This document shows positions 18,214 through 28,626 of a stretch of 44,680 nt of DNA, piece by piece. This stretch comes from Coemansia sp. RSA 1804. Its lineage: Eukaryota; Kickxellomycota; Kickxellomycetes; Kickxellales; Kickxellaceae. The stretch is from the NCBI GenBank assembly GCA_027578815.1, contig JANBTH010000051.1, positions 1 to 44,680 of the forward strand, read 5' to 3'. Position 1 is the stretch's first letter, and each line of letters starts with the position of its first letter. The translations under genes were made by a program, and so were the position numbers. The notes under the pieces were generated by a model. The model had not been told where the DNA came from. It searched no databases and was given only the letters and a program-made list of their open reading frames with translations.

Positions 18214-21084
18214 CTACTCCCTATCAATATAGCTTTCAGAGACATGCCGGAGGTACAGCACTGCAGAAGTTGAAACTGATCCTGTCACCATCTGCACCAA
18301 GTACTTGTAGAGTTGCTGCAGCTCAGATGAGCGGATTCCAAGAAACAGCTGGCTTTTCTCACGATCTGTGGTCATCATTTCTCTAGCAATATCCCCCTTA
18401 GGATCCATATCCGCAGCATCGCCATTGGCACTGCGACACTGCGACACATACGTTCGATAGCAGCGATCAGCCTTATCAAGCGATTCCGGCGCCCTGCTGT
18501 TGCTGTGGATATATCCAGTTATATCCAACAGCCATTTAGATGTCATTTGTGCTATCTCGTCTGCCGACATCTGTTCTATGCCATGTCTGGTTACAACCTT
18601 CAGAGATGCAATTGATTTGTTCATCACCTTTCTGAACATTGACTCTATCAGAGGCCCTGTAAGCAAAGAGACATTGACCATCGCAAGCGTTGAGACAAAA
18701 TAGCAAAGAAGCGGGCCCAAGACATAATTGCCACCAAGCAAGCGCGTGCTTATGCGTCGCTGCAATCGGCCAAATTCTGGCCCATCCCGAGACACAAATG
18801 CCAGAAATTTGTTGTATAAACTATCCGACTGATAGTTTCTGGTTGACCAAAACTTAAAGCCATCGAGTCCAGTAATTGCTCTATTAAGCTCATGGACCTT
18901 GACGCCTGTGGACAATGCCTGACATCCATAAAACATCTTGTACAGAGGTGAGATCATGGGTGTGCCAATGAATATAAACGGCCCCATTATACGTGACACT
19001 CTTTCTGCGCTCAGCACATCACCAGCGCTGTCACGAAGAGGGATGATAGTAGCACTGCGCGAAGAGGCTATGTTTAGCCGCAAATTGATGTCCCGCTGGT
19101 CAGATAGCCTGTCACTAATGTGGTAGCCCCCTCCTGGAGAATGTCTACCATCAGAACCCCGATCTGTGCTACTAGACCTATCATAGTAGTCATAGTCGCT
19201 GTATCTTTCATACTCATCGCTTGCAGGTGAGTGTGGTCGGTGTTTAGAACTGCTTGTCACCTTGCCTTTGCTAATAGACCTACTGCTATTGCTTCCCTTG
19301 TTACTTGTTGACGCTCCAACTATTCCAATATCCACTTCGCCTCTGTCATTTCTCCTGGACGAGCCTTCGGTATGTGAGAAGCGCTGCTCAATAAGATAAT
19401 CAATATCTGTCCCTGAATCGCTACCACTGTCCGCTAAGAATGCTATGTTATTGCTTGAAATGCGCGGGCTTGTGTTCCTTCTTTTGCTTGGCTGGCTTTC
19501 TGGTGCCGGCTCATTATCGCGATGATGCTTGTTTGAACCTTTTATGGTCACTTCCATCCTGCGTGGACTACTATCGCGCGATCGTGTGCTATGCGGGCGA
19601 TCCGTGCGACTTGAGGAATAATGTGATCTTGTATGTGATGATGAGCGACGGGCTGGAGGAGACCTCGATCTCGATCTACGCAAAGCATGGTCACTAGGGC
19701 GACCCAGCGAATGATATTTTGACTCATCTGGAAGGTCCTTGCCCGCACTTTTTTGTGCGGTCTTAAGGCTTGTGGATAGACCGCTGTTTGCTAAAGGCTG
19801 GGATATGTTTTTAATTTTTCCAGTCGCCAAGTCTTTAGAGGACTTGCTACTGGCGCCATCGCTTTTTGTTGCACTGCCCGTCCTATCTGTTGCTGTAGGC
19901 TTCGCACTTTCATTAGACTCATGCAGACCTAGCATCTCGTTCGTTTGAGAGTGAACTGTGGTCGAGGCAGGTTTGCCAGCCGTTGCAGAAGCTGTTTTTG
20001 ACCTGGGTAGTGTAATATTTGCAGCCTTTAGCGCTGGTTGCGTCGTTGTAGAGACAGATGCATGATCAACACAATAACTAGATGGTCGAGGAGCATGCGT
20101 ACTGACTAAAGAACCAGACTGCACATAAGCCTGTTGCTGATGCTGTTGTTCCTGTATGCTTTCTGCATTGCTGTTAGCAAGCTGTTCATTAACACTACTA
20201 GGCACAAAGGGCTGATTTGCAACCAAAGAAGTTGTTTTCTCCAACGTCTGGGGATGTGAATGGGCTTCAGGTACAGAAAGTAGCTGGTTATGCTTTTTGA
20301 AAAATGCCAATGCGGCCTGTTGTGCTGATGCGTCTTGAACCAAAAGTGGTGCTTTTTGTTCTCCATCCGGAGCAGATAGAGTCTGCAACAATAAAGGATG
20401 GTTTGAAGGCTCAGGAATGCCTGGATGACTGTATTTATGTTGTTGCTGTTGTTGTTGGCATGGCTGAAGGGGGGTATCACCCTGCAATATATGCGCTCTA
20501 AAAGGTGTTTCATTCGTTGCCGGAGTAGTAGCAGTCCCCATCCTATCGTCAAACGCAGGAACGTTGGGCTGGATCATTGAACTTGCGCTTCGCTCGAAAA
20601 TAGAAGGAATAGAGCTCACGTTTGGAGCCTGGGGAGTTGTGCTGGCAGGAACAAATGCTGTTGTGCTAACTGGGCTTACAGACGTTCCTGCCGATATTGG
20701 GGAAAGCTGCGCCGAATTCAGGAAACGACCAGGAAAAGACACACCGGAACCATGGCTACCATGAGATCCGATCTGAATGGCTGCCTGGAGTTGACCAGAA
20801 AGATGCGCTATTTGTTTTTTGATTTCCTTTAGCTGAGACTCGGTGTCTTTGTTAGCAGCCTCGCTGCGATAGTAGATCTTCGTGAACACTTGGCCTTGCG
20901 AGTAACACAGTTCAACAATCTGCTTCACACGCTGGTTAACTTCATCGATGTTTGAGGTAACAGCTTGGAGCGTCTCCTCGATGCTTTTGAAGCGATCATC
21001 CTTGGGGGTTGTTGGCTCCACATCCTCTTCAACCAGCCGATTAAGGCTAGCTAACAGTTTATCCACATGTCCAAATTGCTCCAT
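18214..21084 (-). CDS. Second coiled-coil, Arg/Ser-rich protein of unknown function
   Basis: 956 aa, single exon, ATG at 21084. Residues 1-95 predict a coiled coil ('RFKSIEETLQAVTSNIDEV', 'ESQLKEIKKQIAHL'). About 100-460 is Gln/Ser/Thr/Pro-rich and disordered. An Arg/Ser block near 470-520 ('RRSRSRSPPARRSSS') resembles RNA-processing factors. Ser/Asp-rich sequence follows, then a probably folded domain from about 668 to the end, starting 'IIPLRDSAGDVLSAERV' and strongly helical. I do not recognise a named family. Domain order matches the protein at 5335-7851 and the two C-terminal regions share 'DSAG..L..E', similar hydrophobic spacing and a final 'G[LI]...EL' helix. A nuclear or RNA-linked role is only suggested by the RS block. 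Confidence 0.85.
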   Translation of the reverse strand: MEQFGHVDKLLASLNRLVEEDVEPTTPKDDRFKSIEETLQAVTSNIDEVNQRVKQIVELCYSQGQVFTKIYYRSEAANKDTESQLKEIKKQIAHLSGQLQAAIQIGSHGSHGSGVSFPGRFLNSAQLSPISAGTSVSPVSTTAFVPASTTPQAPNVSSIPSIFERSASSMIQPNVPAFDDRMGTATTPATNETPFRAHILQGDTPLQPCQQQQQQHKYSHPGIPEPSNHPLLLQTLSAPDGEQKAPLLVQDASAQQAALAFFKKHNQLLSVPEAHSHPQTLEKTTSLVANQPFVPSSVNEQLANSNAESIQEQQHQQQAYVQSGSLVSTHAPRPSSYCVDHASVSTTTQPALKAANITLPRSKTASATAGKPASTTVHSQTNEMLGLHESNESAKPTATDRTGSATKSDGASSKSSKDLATGKIKNISQPLANSGLSTSLKTAQKSAGKDLPDESKYHSLGRPSDHALRRSRSRSPPARRSSSHTRSHYSSSRTDRPHSTRSRDSSPRRMEVTIKGSNKHHRDNEPAPESQPSKRRNTSPRISSNNIAFLADSGSDSGTDIDYLIEQRFSHTEGSSRRNDRGEVDIGIVGASTSNKGSNSSRSISKGKVTSSSKHRPHSPASDEYERYSDYDYYDRSSSTDRGSDGRHSPGGGYHISDRLSDQRDINLRLNIASSRSATIIPLRDSAGDVLSAERVSRIMGPFIFIGTPMISPLYKMFYGCQALSTGVKVHELNRAITGLDGFKFWSTRNYQSDSLYNKFLAFVSRDGPEFGRLQRRISTRLLGGNYVLGPLLCYFVSTLAMVNVSLLTGPLIESMFRKVMNKSIASLKVVTRHGIEQMSADEIAQMTSKWLLDITGYIHSNSRAPESLDKADRCYRTYVSQCRSANGDAADMDPKGDIAREMMTTDREKSQLFLGIRSSELQQLYKYLVQMVTGSVSTSAVLYLRHVSESYIDRE

Positions 21085-21490
21085 GGCTTACAATCAATTA
21101 AAAATAATGCGTGTTTAGGAATTCGGTACCACTGTAAAGAAAGCTGGTCAGACATATATAGCATTCGATCGGTGTTTATAGTCAACTGAACAAGCTTGGG
21201 AGAAAAAGTAGGTTAGTAAAAACAGAATAAAAAAGAAGTAAAGATGGAGAGAAAACAGAAAAAAGGTATTTTTCTTAGAGTGTTTGATTTGTATCTGAAA
21301 GCAAAAAGCGATTGACCAAAGCATAAAAAAGGATCTGTGATTTGGACACCACTCTCCAATCCGTTTTCTTTGATAAAGATCAAACCATCATATACAGTTG
21401 AGCCTGTCTAGGTGGCTGTCAATGCTAATATTGGATAGTGTTATAATGGAGAATTAGATTAGTTGCTAGCGAAATACAACAAAAAAGAGT
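21085..21490. other. Intergenic region
   Basis: 5' flank of the RS-rich gene (-), and 3' flank of the small gene at 21491-21970 (-). An AT-rich TATATATA-like stretch near 21153-21160 is about 70 bases upstream of the ATG at 21084 and may act as a TATA element. Nothing else seen. Confidence 0.35.
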
Positions 21491-21970
21491 CTACGAAAAA
21501 CATTTCGGCGGAGTTGATACCAACCGTCCATGGCGCCGCATATCAGAAAGTTTGTAGATAAAGCTTATCCAGCCGTTTCGAGCTCTTTCCATGGCTACAG
21601 CAATCTGCCTACGTGCGTTTCGTTTAAAACGTCTGGTATTTCCCTCGATTTGTGGCACATCCTCGGACATAATCGTCGCTGCATCGTTGTCCGACACTAT
21701 TTCTTGCGGATCGGATCTTTTGTCTTTGCCACATTTGTTGTGGACTGAGATCGGTTCTTCTTGATGCTGATTCTTGCATTCGCTTTCAAAGGGCGACAGT
21801 GCCTGAAATGTGTATCCAATGTCATCTGCAAAGTATGTCTGAATTGTCGTATACTCCTCGGTTCCAACAAGAGTAGAGTAGGAAAAATCGCGGTTTCGCC
21901 GACTCCATGCTTTTGAGGTTCGACCGGCTGGAATGCCTGAAGAAGGGCTTGCTAGAAAGCGCACTGCCAT
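21491..21970 (-). CDS. Small basic protein of unknown function
   Basis: 159 aa, ATG at 21970. No known domain. The N-terminus is Arg/Ser-rich ('RRNRDFSYSTLVGTEEYTT'), the middle acidic, and near residues 115-145 there is a strongly basic, probably amphipathic helix ('RRFKRNARRQIAVAMERARN', then 'WISFIYKLSDM'). There is no signal peptide. Size and plan recall the two small Arg-rich proteins at 33658-34155 and 34642-35100. It lies between the RS-rich gene and the RalGAP-beta gene, all on the minus strand. It could be a lineage-specific gene. Confidence 0.55.
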   Translation of the reverse strand: MAVRFLASPSSGIPAGRTSKAWSRRNRDFSYSTLVGTEEYTTIQTYFADDIGYTFQALSPFESECKNQHQEEPISVHNKCGKDKRSDPQEIVSDNDAATIMSEDVPQIEGNTRRFKRNARRQIAVAMERARNGWISFIYKLSDMRRHGRLVSTPPKCFS

Positions 21971-22695
21971 GTCTTTTTTGAATTTCAGCTTCTTGCTACT
22001 AGTGTTACAAGCAGAGCGATAGACAGATAGGTGTTATTATGTTTTGCCTCCCCTACTTGTATGAAATCTGCAGCAGAAAGAAGAATGCAATGTTGCTGCT
22101 CGATAGCGACAAGCACACGCAGGCAAATGTAAATAAATTAAATTGTAATAACAGCTTTGAGACTATAACAGAAGAATATTGCGTGTTGGGAATTTCTAGA
22201 AATAAAAGAAAAAGGGCCGCTAAGAAAGATCTCAGATGTGCTGTTTATATTTAACGCCTGAGCAAGAGAGTATTTCCCAAAGAGCTTGCTTTTCATGCTT
22301 CAGCTTTTCCCTCGTTCTTTTGAGCACAAATACGGAGTGCTCCACAAAGATTATTTAGTAGCAAAACGTAAACAACAACAATAACAACAACAATAACAAC
22401 AGCAGCAGCAGAAACAACAACGGCAACACCAGATAAACAAATACAGACCATGGGGACATAAGAATGGCGCAGGCCCTTTCCTTTTTCATATAGTACGTTT
22501 TGCAATGAGTACCAAGTTGAATGCTGAATTGTACTTTGCTCACCACAATTCAGTTTTAACAAAGCTTTGCCTCCCCGCCCCCTCTTCATTGTTATACTAG
22601 CTACCTATTGCACCTCTTGGAATGTCGGTTTTGTGAGAACTCCCTGGGCTTACTTTTGGATCTGTTTACAATATAGAGAAATACGAAAAAAGTAC
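21971..22695. other. Intergenic region
   Basis: 3' flank of the RalGAP-beta gene and 5' flank of the small basic gene. A plus-strand ATG frame at 22039-22254 (71 codons) has no recognisable content. The trinucleotide repeat at 22371-22432 is the only structured element. Confidence 0.35.
22371..22432 (+). repeat. CAA/CAG-type trinucleotide repeat
   Basis: About 62 bases of imperfect CAA, TAA and CAG triplets. Non-coding in my model; it lies about 260 bases downstream of the RalGAP-beta stop codon. Similar Gln-codon microsatellites occur inside coding regions of this window (PQ-loop, GRAM and RS-rich genes), so triplet expansion looks common in this genome. Confidence 0.75.
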
Positions 22696-25600
22696 CTAAA
22701 TTATGCTTGTATCTAACACATCTTCACCTGTTGACATTCTCTTGACCGATCGTGGTATTTCGAATGCGTTAAAGGGCCCGCTTTTTCCGGCACTAAAGAC
22801 AAACTTGTGAATGTCGGCAATGGAGTCGAACTTGCTAGAGTAATCGGAAATTATATGCTTGATCATCTCCATCCGCTTATTGACTGCTGTAAAGTCATCG
22901 CAAGTCAGAGATGCAATGTTTGCTGCTGCATCTATAATTGTGGCTGAAAGTAAAAGCGCAATGTTTTCTATTTCAACCACCGCGTTTGTCCTTAGTGGAC
23001 CGGTCATTTGTACGAACCTTTTGTTCATTTCTTCTGAGCCGCCTTTTGCTGACAGAGTGACTTTCACTAGCTTTCCACCAGTGTTTTCAATTGGTGCAAG
23101 TGCAATCAAAAGACGTATCTCTGGAGCCGCATCCTTGTTAGCAGCGGTTTTGGGTATTTTTTGGGTGTCTAGCTTGTTATCAGCTTCGTAATGTTCCAAA
23201 CGCCCATGCCGAAGCTTGCGTGATGCTGGATAATGCTGTTTCGACTCGACGGCCATATCTGGAGAAGGCGATCCGTCCCCTGATTCAGAGTTATTGGTTG
23301 AAGCATCGGTTTCGGCTATTGACTTTTCTTGACTACGCCCCAGATCACATTCATCAGACCTCTCGTATTTCCTGCCGACTTTTGTGTTGGGTCTTCTTGG
23401 TTCGCTTGCTGAACGTGGAGTCGGCTTTCTTTTAAAGTCTTTTGATTGCGCCTTGGACTTGTGGTGTACAGCCTTTTCAAAAAGCTCTCGTGCTCGCGAT
23501 CGATGAAGGGGCCTCACATTTTTCGTCGCCCGATCGCTACCACCGATGGTTGAGTCTGAAAAATAGGCAATATCCGTGTCGCTATGGGTAAATCCCGGTC
23601 TGAATAGTTGGCTCTTGAGCTTGGCAATGATTTTCTTTTTTCCGTTATTTGTAATTTCCATGGAATTGGGGGTTTGCCTGGCTGGCTCTTGGCTACAACT
23701 CTCTTCTGGGTACATATCCTCATCGCAGCTATCCAGGAAGCTCCATGCAAGGTATTCATCCAAATTGCCGGGATGTTTATCAAACCACATGACAGTAATA
23801 CCGCGTGCTTGTATGTTCTTATAGAAGACCTGATTGTTTCGTGCTGTCATAGGAACTTTGCTTATAAGGGAGCTGACGTTTGGGGCAAGGTTGTACCCAA
23901 TCTCATTACTGTCGATTGCAAAGGTATATCGTATGAGCGTGGGATCGTCTGGATGTCTCTTCATACGTGTCTTGGGTGTAGAATGGAATTGGCCAATGGA
24001 TTTCAGAAACTGTTTGAACTCGGAGCTAACTCCTAAGAGGGGGCCCTTTGCATATCGACGATCTGTGGAGAGGAATCTGGGCGAGTGCAAGTATATTACT
24101 CCAAGCTGCGCGCTGAATGGGCGTGTGAGCTCGTCCATTTTATCTATTGTGGCGAGCATCTCCTCGGAGATGTCTATCGATGTTACATCGTAGCTGAAAA
24201 ACTGAAGATTGACGCGGGAAAAGCTGTTTCCTCGTGGTTGTTGCTCAAAGGGAAAAGTCGGTGTGAACTGAATTTCTGGCTCATCGCGTGTAGAATGTTG
24301 GAGCAGAAAGTCTTCTGCAATATTTTCTTCAATCCGACTCTCGTCCTCTTTGTCAATCAACGGCCGTATGCTCTTTGTGCTTTTCAGTCCCTGGCTGTTG
24401 ATCTGAAACCCTGTTCTGAGCTTACTGCAATACAACGTCCCGCTCGACATGCGCACCCAAGATAGCGAGTCATCCTTATTATCCAAACCGGTGCTGTCTT
24501 TACCTTTATCCACTACATTTACATCATCGTCTTTCTTGCTCAACGGACTGGCCTTGTCGTCTGTCTGACCTTGGACTTGCGAATCGCGGGATTTTGAATT
24601 GGATGCCAGGCTTGTCGGCATTGATGGAAAGGACACCCATTGTTTAGATCCGCTAGGATAGCGCGCGGTTGTGAGAATAGCCACATCCGACCACTTGCCA
24701 TCCTGAAATCGCTTAAGATTAATCTTGGAGTAGATCGCCTGTCTGTAGGCAGAGAAGAATTCTATGCTTATAGGGGCGTACCCCTCCAGCATCTTGGAAA
24801 TCGTAGGGCTACATCCTCGCAGCAGTGTCTTTGTGTTTGGAACCACGTTTTGGTAGAGACCCATTCGTGCCAAAACCATATCAACAGGGGTTAGCGAGGC
24901 ATACAGCTGCTCGCTATCCATGCTGCGTAATAAAAGTGTTGAAAATACAGACGCCAGAGTTGAAAGCACCTTGTACAAGGTGTTGCTGAGCGAGTGTGTT
25001 TTTTGGTCTTTGTCTTTATCACGTTTGTGTGGAAGTTTGACTGTAGCCTCCTTTCCAAACACACGGTTGGTGCTAACTGTGGTCAAGTGCTTTACTTTAT
25101 CGTCGTTCAGGTCCGCTTTAGACATGTCCAACCCAAGTTCTCCATAAGCAATTGTATTGTCATCAGACAATGAAGACGTTAGCCAAACTCTGCGACCCAT
25201 CACTATATCCGAAGTGTTTGATATTGGTGCTGCAGAACGGATAAACCGGTTGAATCGCGAAAGAAGAGACACCACTTTGGAAATCGAGTCCTGGCTCATT
25301 GCCGAGCGCCCTTTGGATGACGATATCCACACGCTTAGACAGTGGATGGAATCAATGAATATTTGATGATAGAGGTCCCAGTGGCTATATTTCTCAAGAT
25401 CACCATCGCATTCGACTACTGCGTCGACAATACTAGTAACCATCTGCTTGAAGCTCGCCAGCTCCATTTTGCAACTCCACGTTACAAAAGACAGCTGCGT
25501 CAAGCCATAAATGTAGATACTGCTTGCCTCATAGTTGTTTGATCTCCCTAATCTCTCGATGTAGAGGTTTGTGTAGATCAGCAAATAGTCTGGGATGTAG

Positions 25601-28083
25601 CGAGCGTACTGATGCAGGAATGTCAGAATTGTGCAAGTAAGTGCCTGAAGGTTCTGTACATCGTTTTCTGTGACTACAGAGCACAAAAGTAGCTGGAACA
25701 GCGCCTTCACATTGCTTGCAAATATACCATTTATCGTTGTCTCACTATTGGACGAGCTCTTTTCAATCTACATAGCCAGATACAAAGAAATAAATGCATG
25801 ACTTGATACCGGTTTGCATCATTGTTCAGTATGTGAATGTTATAATTGCAATCGATTTTGCTATGAAAAACTAGCATTATTCTGTCAGTGCTCTTCCTAT
25901 GCTTACCTGTTCAACAAGGTCTACAATTTTCTCTTTCGCATAGGATGACAGCCCGCATTCCTTACAGTCTCGTTTGAATATATCAGCCAACCGGTACTTC
26001 ATTTTTTCATTCATGGAGAAAACTAGTTCCGACTTTCCTAATCGGTTATAATATCCTATGAAGCTCATAGCGGTCGAAAGCGCACCAATAGCATGGCAGC
26101 GCAGCTGGCGCCTATCAAAAACCATTGAAACTTCATAACTCTATATTGGAGGAGGAAAACCCAAATTACAATTAATGAGAGAACTCGGCCATAACCCAGA
26201 TACATGAATGTTTGAACAGAAGGACGTTGGTTCTTTTATGGTCTCAAGACAAAGTGGCAATTTCAAAAACAGCGACAAGATATTTCACTTACCTCGGGAA
26301 GTACTTTGCATATCAGTCCAAATATCTGTGGTATAAACGGTCGAATGTAAAGTGAGTTTTTGAGCAACATTGTAACATTTGGAAGAACTATTTGTACCTG
26401 TCGTTCATCCATAATTGTATGCCGGATTGTGCGGATAAGATCGAATCTGTTGGTTTCAGTGATAGGGTCAGCGGCGTTACCAGGCATGATAAGCAAGGTG
26501 CAGATAAGAGAAAACACATCTCCTCTGACATTAGCAGCCTCTCTCGATGGAATAAATTTGCGCTGAGCAATCTCTAGAAGCGGCGATTTAAAATAGTAGA
26601 GTACGTAGTTGGCGGTTGGTGGTAGCTGAGCAAACGGGATATTGTTTACATATATAAGCTTCTTGATGTTGAGTGCACGTCGAACGACCGTGCATACTTG
26701 CTCTGCGTATATGCAGTAGCTGTAGTTGCTAATGGTGTCAAAGTCAATCTTTGTCCTTGCATATTTGGTCAGCATTGCAATGGCACTCTCAGGCGTTACC
26801 TTTCCCGACATCCTAAAATCTCCAAATTGTACGTGAACTCGGTCGGTCGCAACAATAGTATCGTAAGGATAGTGGGATTGGAGTACCTGCAGCGAAACCT
26901 GGTCGATTACCCGTAGCCACGTCGCCATAAAACTCTCGCGATGCATCCAGTATCCTAACTTGTTCATCAAAGAGTTTCTGGCCTTTTCGGACAAATTCAT
27001 TCCTCGTGCCCAAATATCAAAAGCAAGCTTAATTACATACTCCTCGAGACAGTCGCCAATTGTTCCCCACGTTTTATCCCAAACCTCAGGACCGATTACA
27101 AGTCTATACTTGTCGACCCAAGGCTTTAAAAGGGGATTCTTTCCTCCCTGCGAGAGAAGCATATCCACAAGGATCATCAATGAGCTAAATACCGCTAAAA
27201 GCGTTTTGGAAGACACACAAGGTCTGAGTCCCCGCACTAGTGTTGAGTATACCTGCAGCACCCTTCGAAGCAACTCTACATACTGTTCCCAAAGCTTGAC
27301 CGCCCGAGAGATTTTGTTGGCGCTTCCGCCAAGTCTTCCTCGGGGCAGTGGTAGAGGTTCGCTAAATAGCTTGCTACCAAAATAAGAACCAGGGGTTTGC
27401 TCTGAGCATTGTCGCATGTCTGGACTATGGCCTACTTCTGCTTCTTGTCTATCCACATTCTCTGATGGCTTGGATGATTCATTTAATGTGTCAGCCAATG
27501 AATCCGTGCTCTGGTTTATGTATGCTGGCATTGACGGGTCGATTCTATACGGGATCCCCTTTTCAGTTCTGGCGCCAAGTGGAGTCAAGCATGATTCATA
27601 CGTTTTACTGACTGTTTTATGTGTGCGGTCAGAAACAACTCGCAAGGGCAGCTCATTAGAGAAGAATACCCTTGGATTAAACAGAATACACGGCTTGAGT
27701 ATATCCAGAATGGCTTTGTCATCTTTTTCGTCGCTCTGACCTGCATGCGTAGAATTGCGGCTGTCGCTTATATTGCATAATGGGCTTATTGTGAACAATG
27801 CGTCCGTGTACAGGTTGAATGCCTGTGTTGCCAGGCCGACGTCTTCTACCGGTAGCTGCATTCCGAGTTTGATTATCCCTGTTGCCCAGTTGACCTGCTC
27901 AGGCTGCTGGAATATATCCGACAGAGGATGCTTTCCCAACAACTTGTTCATCGATTGGAACATGTCTTTTTTTGCGTACAAAGGAAGCGACACCAGAAAC
28001 TTGTAGGTGTTTTCTATATCAGACATGCACTCCATTTCCTTTGGGCTCCAGCCAAGCACATCTCCATCTTCTGGGTCAATCAT
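22696..28083 (-). CDS. RalGAP-beta-like protein (non-catalytic subunit type), three exons
   Basis: Model: exon 1 28083-26293, exon 2 26140-25907, exon 3 25767-22696; introns of 152 and 139 nt with GTAAGT/GTAAGC donors and TAG acceptors, both phase 0. Product 1698 aa. Near the N-terminus 'EQVNWATGIIKLGMQLPVED' matches the start region of RalGAP-beta. A Rap/RalGAP-like module begins near 1225 ('LGVIYLHSPRF'), includes 'ITVMWFDKHPGNLDEYL' near 1330 and resumes near 1555 ('IRLLIALAPIENTGGKLVKV', 'FVQMTGPLRTNAVVEIE') after about 190 disordered residues. In catalytic family members an Asn sits seven residues before that Trp; here it is Ala, as expected for the beta subunit, which partners a catalytic alpha subunit to turn off Ral/Rheb-like GTPases. 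A further 5' exon is possible: the frame stays open upstream to an acceptor-like TTCTTCAG near 28122. Confidence 0.8.
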
Positions 28084-28626
28084 TTGCGTGCTGTTCTTAC
28101 TGAATGCGTTGTGCTGTGCTGAAGAAAGAAGAATTAAAATAATTTTGCAAGAATAAGCAAGATGAAGGGTGTTGCTTTCATTATACTTATTGAACAATAA
28201 ACCACTTTTTAAAAAGATTATGTAACAGGAGCATTGAGAGGAATTGACACTTTATATTTTGATAATATTTCGACAAGAATGCCTTGCCAGCATAATTAAT
28301 TCAGTCCAGACAAGAGTCATGTTTCACAGCCATATCGCATGCAGAAGAAAAAGACTGTAGCAGCTATTAGACCATTGTCACAGGTATATATTGACAACTG
28401 GTTCCAGACTTTGTTGGCACTAAAAGGAAAAGAGCTATATCCTCTGCAGCAAATAATATCCGAATATCTAAAGGAGGGGTTTGTCAGGCGATAATGTGTT
28501 TAAAGAGCATTGGTATTCAGGATAAATATAAAAAAGAGAAAAGACAACAATAGTTTACCTCAGATATCTGTTAAAAAGAAAAAAGTCAAGCCGCACAGGG
28601 CGAAAAAAAACTACCCGACACAACAA
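28084..28626. other. Intergenic region between CDC48 and the RalGAP-beta gene
   Basis: 3' flank of CDC48 and 5' flank of the RalGAP-beta gene, both minus strand. A TTCTTCTTTCTTCAG acceptor-like sequence near 28122-28136 (minus strand) could belong to an upstream exon of RalGAP-beta, but I found no matching first exon. A short plus-strand frame is listed separately. Confidence 0.4.
28339..28494 (+). CDS. Candidate 51-residue small protein
   Basis: ATG at 28339 to TAA at 28494. Composition is protein-like, with a mix of charged, aromatic and aliphatic residues ('RPLSQVYIDNWFQTLLALKG', then 'LYPLQQIISEYLKEGFVRR') that predicts two amphipathic helices. No family recognised. It lies head-to-head with the RalGAP-beta gene, so they could share a promoter. 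A frame this short can arise by chance, and CAGGTATAT at 28380 could instead be a splice donor. Confidence 0.3.
   Translation: MQKKKTVAAIRPLSQVYIDNWFQTLLALKGKELYPLQQIISEYLKEGFVRR

Noticed and set aside
24080..24120. Tuberin (TSC2) as identity of the large GAP-like gene
   Set aside because: The RapGAP-like module alone would fit, but the N-terminal block, the VMW strand context without Asn and the C-terminal block fit RalGAP-beta better.
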